From Massospora cicadina (taxonomy: Eukaryota; Entomophthoromycota; Entomophthoromycetes; Entomophthorales; Entomophthoraceae), in the NCBI GenBank assembly GCA_022478985.1, contig JAKSZP010010597.1, positions 1 to 64,000 of the forward strand: 64,000 nucleotides of DNA, written 5' to 3'. Every line of letters begins with the position of its first letter. Position 1 is the first letter of the stretch. This document shows, one piece after another, positions 47,048 through 57,449 of this stretch. The notes beneath the pieces are model-generated. The model was not told where the DNA came from. It worked only from the letters and a program-made list of their open reading frames with translations, and did not search any database. Both the position numbers and the translations under genes were made by a program.

Positions 47048-47952
47048 TTATTCCTTTTTTAAAGTTTTAAGCCCCTCATCTCTGAATTTCTTGCTAAGGA
47101 ACATGAGAAGGATTGGGTTGATGAAGATGGTTAGTTGGATAAAGATAGGGTTGATCATGTAGAGAAAAAATAGGTGACTAGAGCCATTATATGTCACAAA
47201 GTAGAGAATGGTCAGGATTTGGGGACTGAAGCAGAGGATATAAAAGATGATGAAGATCGATGAGTAAAGTGTAACTTTAGGTGACAGGAGTGAGGCCTTG
47301 GTTACCAAAGTTTGACTATGGGCATTATAGTCTAATTTCACAGGTTGTAAGCAGATGTGAGAAATTTGAATATAACAAAAAACTGGTTGAAAAGGGGTAT
47401 AATAAATAGAGCAGTCATAACATGGTTTTATAATTTGTGACCATGAAAACATGACATTATTATTGATTGGCCAGCAGTAGCTGAAGGTTAAATCTGGAAT
47501 GTAAGTATTGTAATATGCATTTAATGAGGATGGAATCATGAGTGTTAAGAAAAGAGTATAAATGATACCCCAGGCCTGTTTGATATGTCAATCAAAGAGC
47601 TTTTGGTATCTAATGACATATAATTACTTGCATGCCAGAAAACTGACCATAATTATGGAATAATATAGCAGTTGCATCAAAAGGAATCCAACACTCTGAC
47701 AATATCACTCAGATTAGAATGTCCCTGGAAACACAAAGAAAAGTCTTCCTATAAACCCATCAAACATAGTAATTGAATTCAAGTCCACCATGGCAATTCA
47801 GGTAATGACTTGATCTGAAAAGGCACCCCATTTCACTTTAATTAATTTACCAAGTACAAGACAAACCCATTTGCAGCCAATGCAACTAAACTTAAAGAAA
47901 AAGTTGGATAATACATGAGAGCTCTATCTTCATAGTATAGATAATTGTATCA
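47048..47952 (-). pseudogene. rhodopsin-like seven-helix receptor (GPCR), pseudogene
   Basis: A minus-strand frame of about 295 codons covers TM1 to the C-tail. TM1 is FSLSLVALAANGFVLYLV (Asn of the GN-x-V motif). TM2 contains AMVDLNSITMF. Before TM3 there is the conserved Cys (CQSVGFLLMQLLYYSIIM), then a DRY-position LYVIRYQKL. TM4 is QAWGIIYTLFLTLMIP. ECL2 has a Cys in FSYCWPINN. TM6 is FIIFYILCFSPQ (CWxP-like). TM7 is FINPILLMFLSKKFRD (NPxxY-like, followed by a helix-8 segment). In-frame stops lie at 47798-47800, 47714-47716, 47705-47707, 47624-47626 and 47588-47590, with a frameshift near 47840. The last 163 codons (47539-47048) are open. No intron is needed. Ligand unknown. Confidence 0.75.
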
Positions 47953-48831
47953 TAGGTTGGGAAAAGCACTTGTAACATTCATCTTAGTTAGGATAGCTCT
48001 AGTGTCTTAATTTGTACTTATTTTAATCTATTGTTTAGTACTAAACCCAAAATGTTAATTTTGTCAGCTAATTTCACCAATAGTGCAATAGGTATAATCT
48101 AATATTTATTAGCTTCTTGAATATCAAGGTTAAAAGCTGGTTCCACTTGGCATATGATCACAAAGATATAGTAAGAAAGGATATCCATTTCATTGTCTTA
48201 CCTTATCCAAAATCATTTTTTAAAAATAAGGAACACAGTTATTTTTAGTACTAGATGGAAAATTATACAGTTATTCAATACTAAAAGTTGAATATCAAAA
48301 TCTAAGTTGTAGCTTTTTAAATATGCTAAATTGCAAATATTGTCTTAACTTGACAAAGAAGATATTTTGAATTTTATAATCCAAGGCATTAAGTTATAAT
48401 GGGCGCTTTGCTGACAATTTATTCTATCAGATGTTAGATATTGTTTCAGTTTTCTAGAAAACTAGTAATATACCCATGCTTTTCTACAGTGTTTAAAACA
48501 TAGCAGATTTTTGTTTTTTATAAAATCTATATCATTAATTGAATAATGATAAGAGAAATAGAAAAATTCTGAGCATCCTAGCTATATCAGGTTTGAACCT
48601 GTTACAGCATTTTTTCACCTTTTGCTTGTGGTTGCAGGTGTGCAAAATTACACTCAGCTTAAACTTACCAGATGATTATATATGATTCTAGTGTTTACAA
48701 GTGGAGTTACACAGCATTTCTCAGGTTTATTTTATAAACTTACATTGATATAGCCTATAGGCTATGCAAGTGCTACTCTTGAGCCACTTGGACTAAAAGC
48801 TTTGCTGTTGCCCTCATAGTTTGTGGAATTC
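47953..48831 (+). other. AT-rich intergenic region
   Basis: About 880 bp with no supported gene, RNA or repeat. It may include the former promoter of the receptor gene. Confidence 0.4.
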
Positions 48832-49243
48832 AGCAAGGTTTTAGCTTGCTGGTGCTGATACAGCTGGATTCCACAAAAATATGTAAAACTTAAAAAGATA
48901 CTTTTTACAATAAAATTAAAGGTTGGGTTTTTAAGTTTTTTTTATTTGGGGTGCCAGAAAGAAGAAAAAAGTTTGTGCTTCAATAAAAATGCTCAGTATT
49001 TAAACTATTGCAAGTATTGAGGGTTGAAGGGTTTCAGTGTAGTGTTCAGAATAGCTTAGATGCATTCCAAATTAGGAAATATGATATTATATCCTATAAG
49101 ATCTTGGGAAGTTTGGATTATTTTGTTAAAACGACAGATGGGAAGGTATTTTGGGGCAGTATATACTCATGAATCAATGATTTAATATATTCCAACTAAT
49201 TACCACTTGATAAAATAACTTCACCTTGGGGGATCTCCACTAC

Positions 49244-49277
49244 GCCTATAAAAGGGGGTGGTCCCCGCTTAGGTGTT
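49244..49277 (+). promoter_or_regulatory. antisense TATA-like element in a solo LTR
   Basis: GCCTATAAAAGGGGGTGG followed by CGCTTAGGTGTTG, antisense to the LTR, matching the minus strand of 8304-8335. Confidence 0.35.
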
Positions 49278-49467
49278 GTAATAGAACTGGATGTGGCAGG
49301 GGAAGAACCATTAGATGGATGCCCCAGAATATGCCACATGGTTGGAGGAATCTGATTACATGATTTTGAGTTATTTGCCCATTTGGTATTTGGAAAAGTG
49401 TTGCCCCAATTTATGGGGTTTCACTGAGAATTATCCAGGTTCTTTTGGCTGATATCATCATTAGTAT

Positions 49468-50459
49468 AATTTTTTTATTTTTATTTATTCAAGGATGGCC
49501 GACCAGGGGACAGACACATCTGATATGTAGGGAAAAGGGAAAACGGAAAACAGAAAAGGGAAGAGAGCGCAAAACACAGGAACTCAAAAGATACAACTTG
49601 GCACACTTGGGTGTGGCTAGGAGCCACGGGTGGTGGATGACTAGACCTTGAGTGGCATGGCAGCTCAGGGGCTAGTAGGGTGTACCGCCTATGAAGACTG
49701 TGAGGTTTTCAATGTCATAACGAAGTAATCAGATTGGAATCCAGTTGCCCATCCGTTTCTTCCATTTGTGTTGGAGTGAGCTGAACAGCCAGGCTTGGAA
49801 GTGGTCGGCCAAATGGCTGTGGAACCTGACGATAGCTTGGTTGAAATTATGGAGGATCCCGTTGAAAGCGTCAAGGGTAATTGTGTGAATGGACCATATT
49901 GCACTGCTCACAATTATAGCCCTTAGTGTCTGGGGGATAGGCGAGGCCATGTTGAGTGCCAGGATATCGCGGGATAGTCAGAATTTGGCTGTAGGTGATT
50001 GTTGAAACAAGTGCATCACGTTGGCCCAGATATGCGCGGATGGCGGGAACTCTTCCAGGCAGTGTGCTAGTGTGTTAGGTCCGCCGCAGATGGCGCATGT
50101 CTTAAACATTGAGAAAGAACAGTCAGTTGTTCTAAACATATGGCGCATGTATCGCCACACTGTGGAGCACAATTGTGGGGATAAGAGGGGGGGCAGGTGA
50201 TGAGGTCCCACAACTGCTTTTGGGTGCGCAAGTCATATGGGATGTCTTGGTGGTCTAAGTAGTCAATCCTGGAAAAGAGGAAAGGGTGGTAGTGGGGCAG
50301 GCGCGTTAGACACTGTTTGTCCCCTGTGGAGTTGCATGTAACCAGTTTGAGGGTGAAAGTCTTCAGATTGCTGTGCATAGGAGAAGCTCCAATCCCCTTG
50401 TCTTAGGTTGTACAGGATGCGTTTGAAATATTGGTTGGTGTTGTGCGGTCCAGTGGCGG
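49468..50459 (-). mobile_element. LINE copy E, 5' truncated
   Basis: 992 bp flanked by a perfect 10 bp TSD, TCATTAGTAT (49458-49467 and 50460-50469). The 3' end is on the left: GTCTGTCCCCTGGTCGGC and an A/T tail of the AATAAATAAAAATAAA type. Only the ORF2 C-terminus is present, as expected from incomplete target-primed reverse transcription. Confidence 0.93.
49729..50378 (-). pseudogene. LINE E ORF2 C-terminal fragment
   Basis: Zinc motif CAICGGPNTLAHCLEE (about 50110-50050), helix SAIWSIHTITLDAFNG (about 49905-49860) and VRFHSHLADHFQAWLF (about 49830-49785) correspond to the C-terminus of LINE B (CAVCGGEGSLHHRLETC, AMWTIHTIALDAFKG, HLLEHFQAWLYG). A frameshift lies near 50150. The product is inert. 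Confidence 0.8.
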
Positions 50460-50814
50460 TCATTAGTATCATTTAAATTATTCATATTAGTATCAAACAC
50501 TTTCAAATGGCTGACATTTCTCCTTTTTGGCTGATTTTGACCCAAAACATTCATCATTTGCAGCTGGGAGGGCAAATGTCTGACATGGCTGATCAGAGCT
50601 GATTATTTTAGCTTTACTTAATCTGATTAAAAAGTCTAGTACTGATTTTTGTTTAGTTTTAGGTGAGTAATTTAGTAAATTATTAGCTAATAATGGCAAT
50701 TCTCACCCACTCACCCAGATAGATTTAACCTATCAAACTTATAGGTTTTAGATGTCAGTCAGTACATCATTCATTCAGTATATGTGTTTTATTAACTAGA
50801 TAATTTAAGCCAGT

Positions 50815-51436
50815 TGTTGGACATTTGCCCTCCAGGCTGCAAAGTAAGAATGTTGGGGGGCAAACAGGGGAAAATCGGAGAAACATTGGACATTTAGCCA
50901 GTTTCCAATAATACAACTATTAAAATTATTAATAAAAACGATTCCACTGACCAAAAGACCCTGGCCAACTCTCGGTGGAACCCAATAAATTGGGGCCCTA
51001 AGTTTCCTACTAAAACTCAGAATAATCCTATGAGTTTGGGGGATCAATGGAGTGAGATTCTTTACCCTCCCAGTGATTGGGTGAAATTGATGAAAGCCTT
51101 ACCTCATGGAGCCAAATTCCCTATTGTCAGCCCCTTTCAGCCGTTTCCTAAACTAACGCGAGTTTAAAATGACCTGATAGGTCCTTCTCACATATTTCCT
51201 AATTTGAAATGTGCTAAGCAATTCAAACCTCAAACTCTAACATGCTAAATATGAATTATCAATAAAAAATAGGGATCTTTCCTGAACCCCCGCGGCTATC
51301 AACAAATACACAAAAAATCTCAAATTTCTAAGTTTTACTATTTATTTAACCTTTTTATTTTAAGTAATTCTCCCTTAGTTGTTGGATTTTTAGGCTTATA
51401 AGCACCAGCGAGCTAAAAATCTCCAAAAGTCCAACA
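50815..51436 (+). repeat. 5' LTR of gypsy C
   Basis: 622 bp, TGTTGGAC to GTCCAACA. Nearly identical to the 3' LTR over its last 470 bp, with most differences in the first 150 bp. Confidence 0.95.
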
Positions 51437-51438
51437 AG

Positions 51439-51455
51439 TGGTGCTTACTACAGGG
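51439..51455 (+). other. primer-binding site of gypsy C
   Basis: TGGTGCTTACTACAGGG, 2 bp after the 5' LTR; the same site serves copies G and K. Confidence 0.85.
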
Positions 51456-51485
51456 GTGCCTGTATACCACCAAACTCCTCACAAA

Positions 51486-52637
51486 ATGACAACTAACTCG
51501 GAACCAAGGCTGACTGCCTTGGAGCAGCAACTAGCCAGTGCTTTGTCTCGCCTCAAAAGGCTTGAGTAGCCCTCATCACCAGGCCCTTATGGGGCCTCTC
51601 CTCTCATTTACAAACTCCCTTTTAGGGATGAGTTCACCCCAGGTGAGGAAAGTGTTGCTGTTTTCCTCTTTATGTATGAAGTTGTTATGGAAGGGGCAAT
51701 GGATCATCTTAAAATTAAGCACCTCCTTCCTTGCTTGAGTCGTGGCGCCCAAGAGATCATAGTTCCACACATGGCTACCTTTAGCACCTGGGTGGAGGTG
51801 AAGCAAGCCCTAACTGAAGAATTTGGCTCATTACGAAGTTTGAAAAGGCAGAAACAGGTCTTCATGTGCCTTAGCCTATCACATGGTGAATCAATCGCCT
51901 CCTTTGTTGAACGCTTTTACATGAAAGAGCAACCCCTATTACTTGCTAAAATGCTACCCTTAGATGATGCCATTAAAGCTACCTTGGCTGGCTTGGTGGC
52001 CTATCCTGCGTTAGCCATGCATCTCACTTCCATAAAGCGCACTTTCAAAAATGTACACAATATAAAGGAGGCCTTGTTAGAGGTGGCGGAGATATATGAG
52101 CTTGATCCTACACAAGGAGCGATGAGTCAAGCTTCCCCGCCACCCAATATTGCATCTACTATGGCTGTCTCCCTTTGGAAACCTGACCCTGCGGAGTTGC
52201 CAATGGTTATATTTGTTACAGGGCAGTGCTCCTCATTGGTTCCAGCTCAACAAACCCCGTTGGTGAAAGTAGATGCCCCTTTTGCTGGCCCATCTTTATT
52301 TTTAAAGCCTACATTTAAGTCTAAACCCTTTCCTCGGGTTCCAACTGCCCCCACTAACAACGGGTCAAATGGCCAGATCACAAAAGCTAAACCACCTGGT
52401 GCACCAAAGCACCCAGCTACTGCTCAGCCTAATGATGTTGAAGTTGAAGCATCCAATTCCATGGCACTGCCCTTTTCATCCTCTGGTTCAAAAGCGCAGC
52501 TGACGCAGCTAGCTATCACTTTGCCTGGCTTCCCTCCTTTGGCAGAGCAGTTTCCCAAAGTGCCAGAAGCGTCCCATTCTCATAAGGCGCTACCTTTATC
52601 CCCACCAGCCTCACCTTTAGTTGTACCTCACACTTAA
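51486..52637 (+). pseudogene. gypsy C Gag
   Basis: 384 codons from MTTNSEPRLTALEQQLASAL (a short helix with heptad spacing) to SPLVVPHT. One TAG at 51567-51569 separates the first 27 codons from the rest; the 321 codons from 51672 are open. The capsid-like core has FLFMYEVVMEGAMDHLKIKH, TFSTWVEVKQALTEEFGS and ESIASFVERFY, in line with retrotransposon Gag. The C-terminal third is proline/serine-rich. No CCHC knuckle is present, though gypsy G has a degenerate one. Compared with G, J and K it lacks the long N-terminal extension. Only one stop prevents full-length translation. Confidence 0.9.
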
Positions 52638-52841
52638 CCTATAACCATGGGGCAACCTGAATCTATCCCTCCTAAGCTCAAGTTAAAGCTGTTGCCAATC
52701 CCATACTTCCACCTAAGAAGGGAAGCGTTGACCTCCCCACACCCCTATGAACTCTCTAACCTGTATTGAGAATCCCTCTGATGACGAGACTGAGGGGGTT
52801 GTGAAGATAACGGTCACTATGTCTTAGGAGCCCCAGGGGAA

Positions 52842-55800
52842 GTGGAGGTACCCAATCACTTAAAATCAGAGCAAGTGGATTGGGCTAAAGTTCCCAGCCG
52901 CACCTATCTTTATCAGGTGTTGAGAGGCCTGGAGGTTATTGATACCGCCAGTGACGCGGATCAGCTTGTTGCATCAATGCTTTGGCTCCCTCAGAGTGTG
53001 TATACGTTGCAAACTATCCAGGAGAAATATCCTGAGACTGCCAACTGCCTCACCTCCACGCTTGATATCAAGGAGGTTCTTGCTCTTCCCCCCAATTTGA
53101 GTGGAACTTTAACCAAAGTAGAAGTTGTTGTTAATGGAGTGCGGGTTAAGGCTATTCTTGACACTGGGTCTCCTGTGAATGTTGTGTCTTCAAGGCTTAT
53201 GAAATAAATTAAGTTGGCTCCTGACCTTGACTATACTCAAGAGTTTGGAACGGCAGGGCCAACCAATACCCGCGCCATTGGGGCTTACTCATCTTTACCT
53301 ATCCGATTTGGGAAACTTCTCCTCTCAGCCCCAGCGGTAGCCTTAACCAACAATACATATGACATGCTCATTGGTACCCAGTTCATACTTGAGTATGAGG
53401 GGATCATCAATCTGAAACAGGGCTATCTCTCCCTGCTTAACTATGAGGTACCTCTGATTTTAGCCAATGAAGAGCTCAATAAAAAAGATTTCACCTGTAC
53501 TGTTGAGTTTCCCTCTTCTGCCTTATCCTTACACTACACAACGGCAGGACGTAATACCAAGATGTTGCCTCCATCAGTGGACGTCCTCGAGGGTATCCCT
53601 TTCTGTGCTACCAAAGAGGTAGTAATTAAAGCGGGTGAACAGAAGGTGCTAGACACCAAGGTTATTATGCAAATCCCCCGCAACTTCTTATTGCACCTAA
53701 CAAGCAATGATGGAATTAGCCCCTTGGAGCCTAGAGTTCTACCGGGAGTGTTAGATCCTGCTTATCATCGGCCCATTAACCTCCTACTCAGAAACCTTAC
53801 CAAGAAGGATATGGTGGTGAAAAAGCACCAGGAGATCGGAAGAGGCTTGTTGCTTCCCCTTGAGGACATAAACCAGGTCCACTGTATTGGGTCTATGGCA
53901 GATTTGGGCTTACCTGCCGACCAGTCAATATGTACATTGCCCACTGTTCATATCTCAGAGGACTTAACTCCCGTGGAGCTTACTTAAGTTCATTCTTTAC
54001 TGGAGTCCTACAGCGATATCTTCTCCAAGTCTGATAATGACTATGGACATATGAAAGGTTGGATGCACACCATTGACGTCGGAGATGCTCATCCTATCCG
54101 CTCTAAACCCTACCACAAGTCAAAAGTTGAAGAGATACAGATGCAAACGGAGCTCAAACAGCTTCTAGATGCTGGGTTGCTAGTGCCATCCCAAAGCCCT
54201 TGGTCTTCCCCACTCCTGTTGATAAAGAAGAAAAATGGGGGTCATCAGGTGGTTATGTAATTCTGTAAGCTGAACAACCTCACTAAGAAGGACAGCTATC
54301 CTATCCCCCACATTGATGATGCGCTAGCCCAACTCTCTGGGTCTAAATTCTTCTCCTCCATGGACTTGGCTAGCGGGTACTGGCAGATGGACCTTTCTCC
54401 ACAGGATCAGGAGAAGTGCGCCCTTATCTGCACCGAGGGCTTATTTCAACCCACTCAGCTACCTCAAGGTTTGTGTAACGCACCCGCCACTTTTCAGCGG
54501 GCATGGATCACATCATCCAGGACCTTAAGCTGAGTTGTGTCATTGTTTACTTAGATGACATCACAGTCTTCTTGAAAACTTTTAATGAGCATCTTGCGCA
54601 CCTAAAAGAGGTTTTTCAACGCTTGCAGGCATTCAACATCAAATTAAAGCCCTCCAAGTGTACTTTATTCCAGAAGAAGCTGGACTTCCTTGGACACGCC
54701 ATCTCCCAGGATGGGATACAACCTCTACAAGAAAAGGTTGAAGCAATATCTAAGATGCCCCCTCTTACAACTCTTCGGGAGATACAAGTCTTTTTGGGCA
54801 TGATGGGGTACTACCATCAATTCATCCCTAAATTTGCCCAACTCAGTGAGCCTCTTGTCCGTCTCCTGGCTAAAAACACCCCTTTTCATTGGGGTGCTGA
54901 ACAAAAAGCTGCCTTTGAGAGCATGAAGGCTTTAATATAAAAAAGGCCAACACTCCATCACCCTGACTATGGCAAGCCCTTCATGTTATTCACGGATGCT
55001 TCTGATTACGCCGTTGGAGCTATCTTAGCTCAATTGGAAGAAAATGGGGTTGATCATCCTGTGTCATATTTTAGCAAAATGCTTTCAAAAGCTGAGCGCA
55101 ATTACAGCGTCACTGAGAAGGAGTGCTTAGCTGTCTTGCTTGCTGTTAAGCAATACCGCCCTTTCCTTTATGGCACTTCTTTCATAGTAATCACCGACCA
55201 CGCCTCTCTAAAGTGGTTGCAGAATATGAATGATCCCACTGGACGGTTGGCTCGCTGGGCTCTTAAGCTCCAGCATTATGATATGACTATTGAGCATTGT
55301 GCCAGGACATGCCATATGAATGTTGATGGGTTAACGCGTTTGCCTGTTCTTCACCTTGACAATAGTGAAGCTGAGAGATTGCATGACCTCCTAGTGACTC
55401 CTGGGGCGTGGGCTGATGAAGATGAGCCTGTACAAAAGATGTTAGCTTAGCACTCTCACAATACCAAGGTGGAGAGCGGGAAGTTGTACAAGCAAATGGG
55501 GGCCAAATGCTTGCCCTATCTCCGGCCATCTGAGCGCGTACCTGCAATCATGGAGTCTCATACTCTCATGGGCCATGGCGGAGTCAGGAAAACCTATGAG
55601 TGTGGGTTAAAGAGTGGTATTATTGGGAGGGCATCATGGAAACCATAACGGAAGTCTTGGACGCCTGCCTGACCTGAAAAAAACAATCCCGCTTCAAATC
55701 CTGTTATCAGTACCAACCTACGACGCCACATCAACCTTTCCACACCATTAGCTTAGATGTGGTAGGTCCTCTCCCTCAGACTACCGGGGGTAATTGTTAT

Positions 55801-56540
55801 ATCTTGGTTGGTATAGATCATTTTACTAAATGGGTTGAAGCTGTGGCTCTCCCCGCTCAGACTGCCAAAGCCACAACTAACTTTTTACATCAATACATTT
55901 TCACGCGGCATGGTTGTCCCCAGGTCCTCCTTTGTGATAACAGAAAGAACTTCACTTCCAGGGTGGTAAAGCTTCTTGCCACTTCCATGGGGATGCAACA
56001 ACTTTTCTCTTCTCCTTACAATCCATCCACCAATGGGGCTGTAGGAAGAGCTAGTGGGACCCTGGTCTCTATATTGCGGAAGATGGCCAGTTCAGACCCT
56101 CTTCACTGGGATCTTTACTTGCCCAGTGCGCTCATGGCTTATCACATTAGCTATCATTGTATACTTAAAATGTCCCCTTTCCGAGTGTTATATGGGCGAG
56201 AACCTGGGGTACCAGCGTTATTAGCTAAATATGTCTTCTCTGATAGGACCAATCCTGAATAAGCCATGAGAAAGTTGCCCAGCACATCATTCAACTACAG
56301 TCTGAGGCTATGACTAATTTAGCAAAGACTGTTACCAAAGAAGGCCAAGCTGCAAATGAGCTCCAGGCCCCTCTTCCCTCATTTCAGGTATCTGACTTGG
56401 TCCTCTATTACCACAACTGAATCACTCTAAGAAGTGAAAAGCTTGACTCTATTTGGGAAGGGCCCTTTTTGGTCACCTACAAGCGAGGAGATGAATATTC
56501 AATCAAATCCCTTGCTTCCAGGATCACCATCAACTGAGTT
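52842..56540 (+). pseudogene. gypsy C pol: protease, RT, RNase H, integrase
   Basis: Protease AILDTGSPVNVVSS (53153-53194), stop TAA after LMK (53205). Spacer 53214-53987. RT: ELKQLLDAGLLVPSQSPW (54151-54204), SMDLASGYWQMDLSPQDQEK (54358-54417), catalytic VIVYLDDITVF (54539-54571). RNase H FTDASDYAVGAILAQ (54989-55033) and ITDHASLKWL. Integrase D20 (GIDHFTKW, about 55815), D60 (CDNRKNF, about 55936) and, 35 residues later, Gly (GGA, 56044-56046) where the catalytic Glu belongs. Stops lie near 53205, 53985, 54258, 54938, 55448 and 55676, with frameshifts near 54503 and 55700. gag and the first part of pol share a frame. It ends near 56540 with no chromodomain. Confidence 0.9.
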
Positions 56541-56582
56541 CACAGGCGCTTCCTTTGGCCCTATTCTCCCCCCAACATTCTT

Positions 56583-56590
56583 GAGGGGGG
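56583..56590 (+). other. polypurine tract of gypsy C
   Basis: GAGGGGGG three bases before the 3' LTR. The same arrangement (AAGGGGGTGATG) precedes the gypsy B LTR at 7997. Confidence 0.75.
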
Positions 56591-56593
56591 CGA

Positions 56594-57213
56594 TGTTGGA
56601 CATTTGCCCTCCAGGCTGCAATATAAAGAATGTTGGGGGCAAACAGGGGAAAATTGGAGAAGCATTGGACATTTAGCTGCTTCCAATAATACAACTATCA
56701 AAATTATTAATAAAAATGATTCCACCGACCAAAAGACCCTGGCCAACTCTCGGTGGAACCCAATAAATTGGGGCCCTAAGTTTCCTACTAAAACTCAGAA
56801 TAATCCTATGAGTTTGGGGGATCAATGGAGTGAGATTCTTTACCCGCCCAGTGATTGGGTGAAATTGATGAAAGCCTTACCTCATGGAGCCAAATTCCCT
56901 ATTGTCAGCCCCTTTCAGCCGTTTCCTAAACTAACGCGAGTTTAAAATGACCTGATAGGTCCTTCTCACATATTTCCTAATTTGAAATGTGCTAAGCAAT
57001 TCAAACCTCAAACTCTAACATGCTAAATATGAATTATCAATAAAAAATAGGGATCTTTCCTGAACCCCCGCGGCTATCAACAAATACACAAAAAATCTCA
57101 AATTTCTAAGTTTTACTATTTATTTAACCTTTTATTTTAAGTAATTCTCCCTTAGTTGTTGGATTTTTAGGCTTATAAGCACCAGCGAGCTAAAAATCTC
57201 CAAAAGTCCAACA
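56594..57213 (+). repeat. 3' LTR of gypsy C
   Basis: 620 bp, TGTTGGAC to GTCCAACA, pair of 50815-51436. Confidence 0.95.
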
Positions 57214-57449
57214 GTTGTCATTAATAGTAGACTGGTATAGTATCAATTGAGTGTTTCTAGATTATTGTTTGAATTTGAATTTATTGTGGGGAAGGCTGAC
57301 CATGGGATGGACACTTCCGAATATGACTCAGATGAGACAAAACTTAGTACCAGGGGAGGCACCCCAAGAAGCGATGCTATCTCTTGTTGCCAGCGGGAAC
57401 GCCACTTATGGGAAGGGGAGGGAACGTGTGTAGGGGACGTAGCCACTAT

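Larger units (their letters stand above)
48832..50585 (-). repeat. solo gypsy LTR (B type), split by LINE E
   Basis: In plus orientation it starts TGTGGAATTCAGC and ends GGGCAAATGTCTGACA. The left end matches the reverse of the gypsy B LTR end (GCTTGCTGGTGC block), and the right end matches the reverse of the LTR start (TTTGCCCTCC). Without LINE E and one TSD copy it is about 752 bp, like the 749 bp LTR at 7997. No 5 bp TSD was recognised. Confidence 0.7.
50815..57213 (+). mobile_element. Ty3/gypsy copy C, both LTRs present
   Basis: 6399 bp, LTR-PBS-gag-pol-PPT-LTR, the best preserved gypsy copy in the window. LTR ends are TGTTGGAC...GTCCAACA. Gag, protease, RT, RNase H and integrase are all present but interrupted. 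There is no chromodomain and no env. The flanks (CAGT before, GTTG after) are not a standard 5 bp TSD. Confidence 0.95.

Noticed and set aside
47588..47716. In-frame TGA codons at likely Trp positions, suggesting TGA read as Trp
   Set aside because: TGG is used for Trp in the same frame, TAA stops also occur, and HIS6 ends in TGA. Pseudogene decay is simpler.
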